14,993 nt of DNA, taken from assembly GCA_028708155.1 (NCBI GenBank), contig JAQVZN010000008.1, forward strand, positions 1 through 14,993, read 5' to 3'. This document shows, piece by piece, positions 1 through 7,049 of the stretch; position 1 is the stretch's first letter; the number at the start of each line of letters is the position of its first letter. Source of the DNA: Minisyncoccota bacterium (GTDB lineage Bacteria > Patescibacteriota > Minisyncoccia > Minisyncoccales > Minisyncoccaceae). The translations under genes and the position numbers were made by a program. The notes under the pieces were generated by a model, which was not told the origin of the DNA, made no database searches, and was given only the letters and a program-made list of their open reading frames with translations.

Positions 1-873
1 GCTGGCTATTTTGAACCTTATAAAAAAGGATCTTCATATTCTCGATTCGAACATTCTGTTGGATGTTTTTTACTTTTAAGAAGATTTGGTGCTTCAATAG
101 AAGAACAAATAGCTGGACTTATTCATGACGTTTCGCATTCTGCTTTTTCTCATTGTATTGATTATGCATTAGACGAAGGGTCTCAATTAAAACATACTTA
201 TCAAGACAGTATTTTTATAGATTTTGTTAAAAAAACAGAAATACCTAAAATTCTTAAAAAATATAATTTCAATCCAGATTATGTTTTAGAAGAAAAGAAT
301 TTTCCTTTGCAAGAAGTGGATGTTCCAGATTTATGTGCCGACAGAATTGATTATTCTTTAAGGACAAATATTCTATTTGAAGGAATTGATGAAACTGAAT
401 ATTTTCTTGATCATCTTAAAACTATAAATAATAAGTGGGTTTTTAAAGATTTTAAAAGCGCTCAGAAATACAGAAAAATGTTTTCTAAAATAAATGCGAA
501 ATATTTTTCAGGAATTGATTCGGCTAGAATGCTTCAAACCGTGGGAACATGGCTTAGGTACTCTCTTTCTAAAAAATATATTTCCAAGAAAGATTTGTAT
601 TCAACAGACAAAGAAGTGCTTAAAAAAGTAAAAGCTAATCTTAAGTCTGATCCAGAGCTTAGATTGTTATTTGATAGAATGAATAGAAAGGTTGATTCAA
701 ACAATAACATCTCTGATTATGACGTTAAAGTTTTTTGTAAATCTCGCGTAGTTGATCCGTTATGTTTATTTAAAGGAAAAATTAAAAGAGTTTCTGAGAT
801 TGATTTAAGATGGGGGAAGAATGTCAAAAAAGAATTAAAGCCAAAAGAATATTTTTTAAAATTTGATAAATGA
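1..873 (+). CDS. HD-domain phosphohydrolase, COG1078-like (5' end missing)
   Basis: The reading frame is open from the first base of the window to TGA at 871-873, giving 290 residues without the N-terminus. It carries the metal-binding signature of HD hydrolases: His in SRFEHSVG (codon at 52), the HD pair in LIHDVSHSAFSH (124-129), and a distal Asp in DLCADRIDY (340). The arrangement HSRFEHS / LLHDxxHxxFSH / DLxADRxDY is characteristic of the COG1078 group, which is related to dNTP triphosphohydrolases and is about 400 residues long. About 50 N-terminal residues probably lie upstream of the window. The expected role is hydrolysis of a nucleotide or phosphate ester in the cytoplasm; the substrate cannot be read from sequence. 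The gene converges on the comF-like gene with no spacer. An internal ATG at 307 is not the start, because the HD motifs lie before it. Confidence 0.88.
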   Translation, partial: AGYFEPYKKGSSYSRFEHSVGCFLLLRRFGASIEEQIAGLIHDVSHSAFSHCIDYALDEGSQLKHTYQDSIFIDFVKKTEIPKILKKYNFNPDYVLEEKNFPLQEVDVPDLCADRIDYSLRTNILFEGIDETEYFLDHLKTINNKWVFKDFKSAQKYRKMFSKINAKYFSGIDSARMLQTVGTWLRYSLSKKYISKKDLYSTDKEVLKKVKANLKSDPELRLLFDRMNRKVDSNNNISDYDVKVFCKSRVVDPLCLFKGKIKRVSEIDLRWGKNVKKELKPKEYFLKFDK

Positions 874-1389
874 TCATCTAAATAGACTGATTACAAAAAC
901 TTTTTTGTTTTTTAAATTAATACTTTCTTTAGGGTATTTTTTTGTGAGAAAAAGAATATTATCAGTTTTTCTTCCTATTTTTAGTTTTGTAAATTTAGCC
1001 AAATTTAAAGCAATGTTTTTCATTTCTTCGTCTTTAAAGAATATAGAGAAGTTATTGTCTAATTTTATATTTGCTTCATTTTTAATATATGTTATAATAA
1101 GATAAGAGAAATAATTATTAAGTTCGGATAGATTTTTCGCTTTTAAATAAAGTTTTTGAGTTAAATATTGTTTTTCGTTTAAAACCGTATGGACGCAATA
1201 AATATTAGAAGGGCAGTCTGAACACTTTAAAATTCCTTTTTTAGGATTGTTAGCACAAGCGCAATATTTAATTTGATTTATTTCGATTAAAGAGAGGCAA
1301 TCTTCACATAAAAAAGAACCTTCACGTTTACAGTTTATACATTTTTTAGGAAAGATTAAATTTAAAATGTATTTGTATATATTTTCCAT
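874..1389 (-). CDS. Short, degenerate ComF-like protein (zinc ribbons kept, PRTase signature absent)
   Basis: This 171-residue protein is encoded on the minus strand, with ATG at 1389-1387 and TGA at 876-874. The N-terminus is typical of ComF/ComFC: a hydrophobic start, then CINC...CEDC and YCACANN...CSDC, a double zinc ribbon within residues 17-60. The rest aligns only loosely with a ComF phosphoribosyltransferase domain. The usual RGFNQ motif is not visible; the counterpart seems to be EEMKNIALNLAKF. The protein stops at NLKNKKVFVISLFR, just where ComF proteins have the PRPP-binding VDDVxTTGxT loop. ComF proteins are usually about 220-240 residues and support uptake of transforming DNA. Proximity to the T4P locus fits competence, but this copy cannot be a normal phosphoribosyltransferase. 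It may be a reduced zinc-ribbon protein or a decaying gene. Its predicted promoter would give a leaderless mRNA. Confidence 0.75.
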   Translation of the reverse strand: MENIYKYILNLIFPKKCINCKREGSFLCEDCLSLIEINQIKYCACANNPKKGILKCSDCPSNIYCVHTVLNEKQYLTQKLYLKAKNLSELNNYFSYLIITYIKNEANIKLDNNFSIFFKDEEMKNIALNLAKFTKLKIGRKTDNILFLTKKYPKESINLKNKKVFVISLFR

Positions 1390-1401
1390 CTATGATATTA
1401 T
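1373..1401 (+). promoter_or_regulatory. pilM: Possible promoter of the pilM operon
   Basis: TTGTAT (1373-1378), a 17-bp spacer and TATTAT (1396-1401) form a plausible promoter in the divergent spacer and the first codons of the comF-like gene. The -10 box overlaps the minus-strand TATAAT at 1402-1397, so the two promoters would compete for polymerase. TATACT at 1401 and TATAAA at 1411 are alternative -10 boxes in this AT-rich stretch, so the exact site is uncertain. Confidence 0.35.
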
Positions 1402-1425
1402 ATACTAAAATATAAATAGGGTAAA
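1397..1425 (-). promoter_or_regulatory. Predicted sigma70-type promoter of the comF-like gene
   Basis: On the minus strand TTTACC (1425-1420) and a perfect TATAAT (1402-1397) are separated by 17 bp. Seven bases separate the -10 box from ATG at 1389, so transcription should begin at or one base before the start codon. There is then no room for a Shine-Dalgarno site. The assignment rests on motif match and spacing only. Confidence 0.55.
1418..1422 (+). promoter_or_regulatory. pilM: Shine-Dalgarno-like site of pilM
   Basis: AGGGT lies about 7 bases before ATG at 1429. It is one of the few recognisable Shine-Dalgarno-like sites in the window and supports the chosen pilM start. Confidence 0.5.
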
Positions 1426-1428
1426 TAA

Positions 1429-2493
1429 ATGTGGATATTAAACAAGAAAAAACAAATATCGTCACTTGGAATAGACATAGGGTCAAAAGGAATTAAAATT
1501 GTTGAATTAAGAAAAGAAAAAGATAGGATTGTTTTACAAAATTATGGTGGTTTAAAGATTTGTGATGTAAAAAAAGAATCTTTTCATTATTTTGATAAAA
1601 GAACCTTGTTGCCTTCTTTGAACAATGTTTCTTCGGCTATAAAAGCAATTTTAGAAGAGGCAAAAATAGAAACAAAAGAGGCAGTTTTTTCTCTTCCTGA
1701 TTTCGCTACTTTTTTTACTAGTTTTACTCTTCCGCCAATGACAAAGAACGAACTTCCTGATGCAGTTAATTTTGAAGCTAAGAAACATATTCCAATTCCT
1801 TTCAATGAAGTTGTTCTAGACTGGGAACTCATTGGAGATACGGTAAATGAAAAAGAAGGGGAGAATAAGATTTTAATTATGGCTATTTCAAAAACACTGA
1901 TTTCAGAATATAAAAAAATTGCAGATAACTGTGGCTTAACTCTTCTTTCTCTTGAGGCGGAAGTTATGGGACTTAAAAGAGCGGTTGTATCAAAAGAAGA
2001 AGGAAATGTTTGTTTAATTGAGACAGGATCACAGAGTACGACGATAAGTATTATTACAAATGGATATTTAACGATGAGTGTGTCTTTTGATGTTGCTGGT
2101 AAAGACTGTACTTATAGTATTGCCGAAGCTCTTAATATAGATTTAGCTCAAGCGGAAAGAATTAAAACGAATTTAGGACTTAAAAATAATGACAAAAAAG
2201 TTATTGATGCTATTAATCCTATTTTATCAATTATTTTAGAAAAAGCTAAGAACGTTATTTCAGATTTTGAGGTTAAGAATTCTAAAGTAACAAAGATTAT
2301 CATTTCGGGAGGGTTATCAAACATGTCTGGATTATTAGATTATTTTAAAGAAAATTTTCAAGATTTAGAAATTAGAAGCAGTAATGCATTTGAAAATATT
2401 TTTTATCCTGCAGAATTAAAAGAAATTCTTCCGGAGATAGAAAGTACTTTTAGCATTGCTTTAGGAGAAGCGTTAAAAAAATTTGAAGAATAA
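1429..2493 (+). CDS. pilM: Type IV pilus assembly protein PilM (actin-like ATPase)
   Basis: PilM is a cytoplasmic FtsA/actin-fold protein that docks on the cytoplasmic tail of PilN and links the pilus alignment complex to the motor. This 354-residue protein has the normal length. Visible motifs are the phosphate-1 loop LGIDIGSKGIKIVEL (residues 13-27), a conserved early core SLPDFATFFTSFTLPPM (88-104), the segment KKHIPIPFNEVVLDWELIG (118-136), a phosphate-2 loop ETGSQST (198-204, with Glu where Asp is usual), and an adenosine motif ISGGLSNMSGL (292-302). It heads an operon running through pilC with junctions of 1-2 bp or small overlaps. The ATG at 1429 is supported by an AGGGT ribosome-binding site and lies 39 bp from the divergent comF-like gene. 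Confidence 0.93.
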   Translation: MWILNKKKQISSLGIDIGSKGIKIVELRKEKDRIVLQNYGGLKICDVKKESFHYFDKRTLLPSLNNVSSAIKAILEEAKIETKEAVFSLPDFATFFTSFTLPPMTKNELPDAVNFEAKKHIPIPFNEVVLDWELIGDTVNEKEGENKILIMAISKTLISEYKKIADNCGLTLLSLEAEVMGLKRAVVSKEEGNVCLIETGSQSTTISIITNGYLTMSVSFDVAGKDCTYSIAEALNIDLAQAERIKTNLGLKNNDKKVIDAINPILSIILEKAKNVISDFEVKNSKVTKIIISGGLSNMSGLLDYFKENFQDLEIRSSNAFENIFYPAELKEILPEIESTFSIALGEALKKFEE

Positions 2494-2495
2494 AT

Positions 2496-3035
2496 ATGTC
2501 ACTTGATTTATATTCAAAAGAAGAAACACCAACTTGGAAAAAAATATTATTTATATTTTCTATTGTTTTAGCATTTATTGTTTTAGTTATTTTTAGTTAT
2601 AATCAATTTTCTAAAATTCCTCAAAAAAGTGCAAAAATAACTAGTATTAATATAGAGTTAGCTAAACAAGGAACAGAAGAGCAACAAGTTCAAAGAGAGT
2701 TTGTGTTAGAAGCAGAAAGTAAGCTTAATGAGTTTAAGCAAATTTATGATCAGAAAGTAAATTTCGATAAATTTTTTAATGAATTTGGTTCATGGGTTTA
2801 TCCAAGAGTATCTTTTTTATCTTTAACAATAGACGTTGCTTCCTCTAAGCTTACTATTGAAGGGCAGACAGACACACTTCAGAGTGTAATGCAACAGCTT
2901 ATTTTGTTAGATGCAAAAAATAATATTTTAAGCTATACTATATCTAATATTGAAATAGGAGAAAACGGATTAGTTTCTTTTAACTTAGAACTTAATATAA
3001 ATCCAGAATTATTTAAAAAAGATGAACAACAATAA
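2496..3035 (+). CDS. pilN: PilN-like type IV pilus inner-membrane protein
   Basis: The protein has 179 residues: a short cytoplasmic N-terminus, one membrane segment at about residues 16-34, a Gln/Glu-rich coiled-coil stretch, and a C-terminal ferredoxin-like domain with alternating strands (FLSLTIDVASSKLTIEGQ, then TISNIEIGENGLVSFNLEL). This topology and the place directly after pilM fit PilN, the bitopic protein that bridges PilM to PilO. The cytoplasmic tail reads MSLDLYSKEETPTWKK and lacks the INLLP motif that PilM grips in proteobacteria, so the contact with PilM must differ or use other residues. The gene starts 2 bp after pilM and its last 14 bp overlap the next gene. The assignment rests mainly on topology and position because PilN proteins diverge strongly. 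Confidence 0.75.
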   Translation: MSLDLYSKEETPTWKKILFIFSIVLAFIVLVIFSYNQFSKIPQKSAKITSINIELAKQGTEEQQVQREFVLEAESKLNEFKQIYDQKVNFDKFFNEFGSWVYPRVSFLSLTIDVASSKLTIEGQTDTLQSVMQQLILLDAKNNILSYTISNIEIGENGLVSFNLELNINPELFKKDEQQ

Positions 3036-3633
3036 TTTACCATATTTAACAGTTTCTGTTGCGCTTATAATTGCAAGCATTGCTTTGTTTTATTTTTTAG
3101 TAATTCCTCAATTTGAAAAAATATCAGCTCAAGAAAAAGAAATTTCTGATTTAGAGTTTAAATTAGAAAATACTACAAATTATTTTAATGATGTGGCTTT
3201 AAATGCCAAAGAGCTTGAAGAATTGGGATGGGACGATCTTTCAAAGAAGATCGATGCTAATTTTATGGACGGACCATTTTTTATTCATAATATGGAAGCT
3301 TATTTGAATAAATTAGTCGTTAGAAGTGGATTACATTTGAATTCTTTAGATATAGAAGGAGTTTCTGAAAGTTTTGAGGTAAAAGAAGGAATGGAAGATA
3401 GTGGCACTTTAACTGATATTAGTATTTCATTTGATCTTTCTGGAGATTATAATTACTTTTTAAACTTATTAGATATTTTTGATAAGCAAGCATTAGTAAT
3501 TAAGATAGACAATATAGAAATTAGTGGTATCAACACTGATTCGTCAAGCCAAAACCAAGAGGAATCAGGTGATATTATTGATTCTACTTATTTAAATTTT
3601 AAAATAAAAGGAAGCGTTCCTTCTAAGAAATAA
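3022..3633 (+). CDS. pilO: PilO-like type IV pilus inner-membrane protein
   Basis: The 203-residue protein has a short N-terminus, one membrane helix (about residues 7-30), a coiled coil (QFEKISAQEKEISDLEFKLE, about 31-50) and a periplasmic or extracytoplasmic alpha/beta domain. The stretch DISISFDLSGDYNYFLNLLDIFDKQALVIKI corresponds to the PilO core, in which a strand is followed by a YxxFxxFLxxLE-type helix. PilO forms heterodimers with PilN in the alignment complex. ATG at 3022 lies 14 bp inside the pilN reading frame, which suggests translational coupling. The Ser/Asn/Gln-rich loop near residues 175-188 (NTDSSSQNQEESGD) is probably a flexible insertion. Confidence 0.8.
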   Translation: MNNNNLPYLTVSVALIIASIALFYFLVIPQFEKISAQEKEISDLEFKLENTTNYFNDVALNAKELEELGWDDLSKKIDANFMDGPFFIHNMEAYLNKLVVRSGLHLNSLDIEGVSESFEVKEGMEDSGTLTDISISFDLSGDYNYFLNLLDIFDKQALVIKIDNIEISGINTDSSSQNQEESGDIIDSTYLNFKIKGSVPSKK

Positions 3634-3635
3634 TT

Positions 3636-4247
3636 ATGGCTATTGATTTTACAAAAAACCAAGAAAATAAAATTTTTTCCAACAAATTTTTTCCATTAGG
3701 CATTATCTTACTTGTTGGTATTTTAGTTTTCATTTTTTTTAAAACAGGTGCTTTTAGCTCACAAAATGAAATTGTAGGATCGGAACAAATGTTTCAACCA
3801 ATCAATATAGATTTTGAATTTCTTAATTCGGAAGAGTTTCAGTCTTTAGAAAAATTTAGTGGTATTCCAGTTTTATCAGGTTTCTTTTCTGCTTCTGATA
3901 CGGAAATTGATCCCGAGGTAATTGAACCAGGTAGAGATAATCCTTTTGAGTCTGTTTCTTCTTCAGAAATAGAATTAGCGGTAACAAAAGTAATTTTAAA
4001 AATTGATACTTTTGAAGGAATTGAAGAAATGAAACTGACTATAGAAAATTCTACTCTTTATACAGCGGCTCAGAAAAAAAGTCTTCTTAAGAAATTAGAT
4101 GAGCAAAATGAAATGTTAATTAAATTAAATGAACCTACCCCTGAGGAAATAGAAACTCCATCAAATGAAGAAAACACTCCGCCCGAAGTAGTAGAGGAAG
4201 AGCCAGAAGCTCCTCAAGAGGAAATTGATTATTATAAAGAATGGTAA
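3636..4247 (+). CDS. PilP-like membrane protein with GRDNPF motif and acidic Glu/Pro tail
   Basis: The gene sits where pilP normally follows pilO, 2 bp after it. The 203-residue product has one uncleaved membrane helix (about residues 17-36) and no lipobox Cys, unlike the lipoprotein PilP. The motif GRDNPF at residues 99-104 recalls the GRxDPF motif found in the linker of PilP and in related proteins. A predicted helical segment follows (about 110-165). The C-terminus (about 166-200) is strongly acidic and rich in Glu and Pro. In diderms PilP links PilNO to the secretin PilQ; no secretin gene is present here. I infer a fourth subunit of the alignment complex, adapted to an envelope without a secretin. 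The family assignment is tentative; a hypothetical membrane protein is the safe name. Confidence 0.6.
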   Translation: MAIDFTKNQENKIFSNKFFPLGIILLVGILVFIFFKTGAFSSQNEIVGSEQMFQPINIDFEFLNSEEFQSLEKFSGIPVLSGFFSASDTEIDPEVIEPGRDNPFESVSSSEIELAVTKVILKIDTFEGIEEMKLTIENSTLYTAAQKKSLLKKLDEQNEMLIKLNEPTPEEIETPSNEENTPPEVVEEEPEAPQEEIDYYKEW

Positions 4248-4248
4248 A

Positions 4249-5985
4249 ATGCTTTTAGAAGAATTATTAAAAAGAAATTTAATAAACGAAGAAATTTATA
4301 ATAGCGCAATTCAAGAGATGCAAGAAGGGAGTATTAGTGAAGAGAAAGTTATTATAAAAAAAGATTTAATAAGTCTAGAAAAACTTATTAGTATAAAAAG
4401 TGAGCTTTTAAATACTCCAGTTTTTGAAAATATTTCTGACCTTCAAATTCAAGATGATGTTTTGTCTATTATTCCAGAAGAATCAGCAAAATATTATGGA
4501 ATGGTTCCTTTAAGGCTAGAGTCAGGAATTTTGGAAGTAGGAATGCTTAACCCTAAAGATATTAAAGCAAAAGAGGTTTTACTTTTTTTAGCCAGACAAC
4601 ATAAAATTGAAGTTAAAATATATTTAATTTCTGAAGCTGATTTTGACGAAGTTTTCAAAAAATATAGGGATATGCAGGAGGTGATTGGAGAGGCCTTAGA
4701 TGAGCTTGGAGGAGAAAATAATTCAGAGTTAGTTTTTTTAGAAGATGATGAAAAGGTAGACACAGCAGAGCTTTTAGAAAATGAAGCTCCTATTATTAAA
4801 ATGGTGGCCGCTATTTTAAGGAATGGAGTTGAGGGAAAAGCTTCAGATATTCACATTGAGCCAAATACTTCAGAAGTTAAAGTTAGGTTTAGAATTGATG
4901 GTAATTTAGAAGATACTTTAAAGGTTCCATTAGCAACACACGCAGCGATTGTAGCGAGAATTAAAATTTTATCTAAACTTAGAATTGATGAGACTAGAAT
5001 GCCACAAGATGGTAGATTTTCTACTAAAATTAGTGGTAAAGAAATTGATTTCAGAGTTTCAACATTTCCGACTAAATTAGGAGAAAAAGTTGTAATCAGA
5101 ATTTTGGATCCTAATGAAGGATTAAGGTCATATAAGGAAATTGGATTATCGGAAAATAATTTGGAAATTATTAAGGAACAGATCACAAGACCATATGGAA
5201 TGATTTTATCAACTGGTCCTACAGGATCTGGAAAAACAACAACTCTTTATTCTATTTTACAACAATTAAATCAGCCAGATGTTAACATTGTGACTTTGGA
5301 AGATCCTATTGAGTATTTTGTTTCTGGAGTTAACCAGTCTCAGATAAGACCAGAAATTGGATATACCTTTGCAAAAGGTTTAAGATCAGTTGTTAGGCAA
5401 GACCCTGATATTATTATGGTGGGAGAGATCAGAGATGAAGAATCTGCTAGTTTGGCTACAAACGCAGCCTTAACAGGACACATTGTTTTATCTACAATTC
5501 ACACGAACAACGCGGTGGGAGTTATTTCTAGGTTGATTGATATGAAGATTAGACCATTTTTAATTCCATCTTCTTTAAACATTTCAATTGGTCAAAGACT
5601 TGCTAGAAAATTATGTCCTTATTGTATTGAGAAAATTGAGCCTCTTCCAAAAGTTGAAAAAATGATTATTAGCGAGCTTAGTAAGATTAAAAAAGAGCAA
5701 AGAGATAAGATAAAAATTCCTAATAAAATATATCTTTACAGATCAAAAGGATGCAGTAAATGTAATAATAAGGGAGAAAAAGGCAGAGTTGGAATTTTTG
5801 AAATATTGAAGATGACTTCTTCGCTTGAAAAAATTATTGTTGAAAATCCTACGGATTCTGCCCTTGAAATGGAAGCAAGTAGACAGGGAATGATTAATAT
5901 GAGACAAGATGCCATCTTAAAAGCTATGGAAGGAAAAATATCAATGGAAGAAGTTTTAAGAGTAACTGAAGGGGAACAATTATGA
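4249..5985 (+). CDS. pilB: Type IV pilus extension ATPase PilB (GspE family)
   Basis: PilB is the hexameric cytoplasmic ATPase that drives pilus extension. From ATG at 4249 the protein has 578 residues, a normal length. An N-terminal GspE/MshE-N domain (about residues 1-140) is followed by the ATPase core: Walker A GPTGSGKT (323-330), LEDPIEY, the Walker B region DPDIIMVGEIRDEES, and the His box LTGHIVLSTIHTN. The four zinc-binding cysteines of PilB/GspE are present as CPYC (456, 459) and CSKC (502, 505). A TTG in frame at 4225 would add 8 residues, but ATG at 4249 lies 1 bp after the previous stop and gives the expected MLLEELLKRNLI start. The last 4 bp overlap pilT as ATGA. Confidence 0.96.
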   Translation: MLLEELLKRNLINEEIYNSAIQEMQEGSISEEKVIIKKDLISLEKLISIKSELLNTPVFENISDLQIQDDVLSIIPEESAKYYGMVPLRLESGILEVGMLNPKDIKAKEVLLFLARQHKIEVKIYLISEADFDEVFKKYRDMQEVIGEALDELGGENNSELVFLEDDEKVDTAELLENEAPIIKMVAAILRNGVEGKASDIHIEPNTSEVKVRFRIDGNLEDTLKVPLATHAAIVARIKILSKLRIDETRMPQDGRFSTKISGKEIDFRVSTFPTKLGEKVVIRILDPNEGLRSYKEIGLSENNLEIIKEQITRPYGMILSTGPTGSGKTTTLYSILQQLNQPDVNIVTLEDPIEYFVSGVNQSQIRPEIGYTFAKGLRSVVRQDPDIIMVGEIRDEESASLATNAALTGHIVLSTIHTNNAVGVISRLIDMKIRPFLIPSSLNISIGQRLARKLCPYCIEKIEPLPKVEKMIISELSKIKKEQRDKIKIPNKIYLYRSKGCSKCNNKGEKGRVGIFEILKMTSSLEKIIVENPTDSALEMEASRQGMINMRQDAILKAMEGKISMEEVLRVTEGEQL

Positions 5986-7049
5986 ATATAGATTATGCAT
6001 TATATTTAAGAAAATTATTAGAAGTTGTTATTAGCAAAAAGGCTTCTGATTTTCATATAACTGTTGATAAGCCACCAATAATAAGGTTAAATAGGGAGCT
6101 TATTCCTCTTGCAAACGAAAGCTTGTTTACTGAAGAAGATACAAGAGAGTTAGCTTTTGCTCTAATGACGGCAGATCAAAAAGAAGAATTTTTAAGAGAA
6201 AAAGAGATTGATTTTTCTTATAATTTTGGGGAAAAAGGAAGGTTTAGGGTTAATATTTTTTTTCAAAGAGGTTATATTAGTGTAGCTTTAAGACTTATTC
6301 CAGAAAAAATTAGGAGTTTGCATGAATTAAATTTACCACAAGCTCTTTATAATTTTTGTAATTATCAACAGGGTTTTGTTTTAATAACTGGTCCATCTTC
6401 TCATGGAAAAAGTACGACTTTAGCTGCGATAATAAACGAAATTAATAATACTCAAACAAAACATATTATTACTATTGAAGATCCTATTGAGTATTTATTT
6501 GATCAGAATAAATGTATAATTTCGCAAAGAGAATTACATAAAGATACTTTATCTTTTGAAAAAGCTCTTAAAGCTACTTTTAGAGAAGATCCAGATGTAA
6601 TTATGGTGGGAGAGATGAGAGACAAAGAAACAATGGAAACAGCAATAACTGCTGCCGAAACAGGACATTTAGTTTTTGCAACACTTCACACTAATTCTGC
6701 AGCGCAAACTCTTTATAGAATTTTAGATTCTTTTTCAGGAGAACAACAAAATCAAGTTAAATCTCAGTTATCAAGATCTTTAATAGGAATTGTTTCTCAA
6801 AGACTCGTTCCAAAGATAAATGGAGGAGTTGTTCCTGCTTGCGAAATTCTTTTTAATAATGATGCCGTTTCTAATTTAATAAGAACTGATAAAGTATTTG
6901 AAATTCCAATAGTTTTAGAGACATCTTATGGAGAGGGAATGGTTTCTTTAAATAGATCTTTAGCCGAGCTTATAAAATCTGGAGTTATTGATATTAACAC
7001 TGCGACAAGTTTTTCAACCAATCCACAGGAACTTATTAAACTAATATGA
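5982..7049 (+). CDS. pilT: Type IV pilus retraction ATPase PilT
   Basis: PilT is the hexameric ATPase that depolymerises the pilus and powers twitching and DNA uptake. The 355 residues match family length. Features are the N-terminal motif KKASDFHI, a Walker A loop GPSSHGKS (137-144), TIEDPIEYLF, the Walker B region DPDVIMVGEMRD (203-214), and TGHLVFATLHTNSAAQT. Near the C-terminus AVSNLIRT corresponds to the AIRNLIRE retraction motif of PilT, with Arg and Glu positions changed. No zinc cysteines are present, which separates it from PilB. The P-loop keeps the essential Gly, Lys and Ser, but the middle residues TGS of the usual GPTGSGKS are SSH. The gene overlaps both pilB and pilC by 4 bp. 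Confidence 0.95.
   Translation: MNIDYALYLRKLLEVVISKKASDFHITVDKPPIIRLNRELIPLANESLFTEEDTRELAFALMTADQKEEFLREKEIDFSYNFGEKGRFRVNIFFQRGYISVALRLIPEKIRSLHELNLPQALYNFCNYQQGFVLITGPSSHGKSTTLAAIINEINNTQTKHIITIEDPIEYLFDQNKCIISQRELHKDTLSFEKALKATFREDPDVIMVGEMRDKETMETAITAAETGHLVFATLHTNSAAQTLYRILDSFSGEQQNQVKSQLSRSLIGIVSQRLVPKINGGVVPACEILFNNDAVSNLIRTDKVFEIPIVLETSYGEGMVSLNRSLAELIKSGVIDINTATSFSTNPQELIKLI

Noticed and set aside
874..900. A frameshift that would restore the missing ComF PRPP loop
   Set aside because: The other minus-strand frames near the stop give at best VYLDDHLSN, behind an in-frame stop, and no TTGxT motif follows. No simple indel restores VDDVxTTGxT, so I treat the protein as truly short.
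894..914. CAAAAAC/TTTTTTG hairpin with a T-run as a terminator of the HD gene
   Set aside because: The stem is made almost only of A-T pairs with hardly any loop and lies in comF-like coding sequence; such patterns are frequent by chance at this base composition.
863..1105. Plus-strand open frame of 80 codons opposite the comF-like gene
   Set aside because: It is a hydrophobic, Phe-rich frame antisense to an A-rich coding sequence with recognisable zinc ribbons; it has no family features.
4225..4248. TTG start for pilB 24 bases upstream
   Set aside because: It would overlap the previous gene by 23 bp and add MIIIKNGK, which is not typical of the family; ATG at 4249 gives the expected N-terminus and a 1-bp junction.
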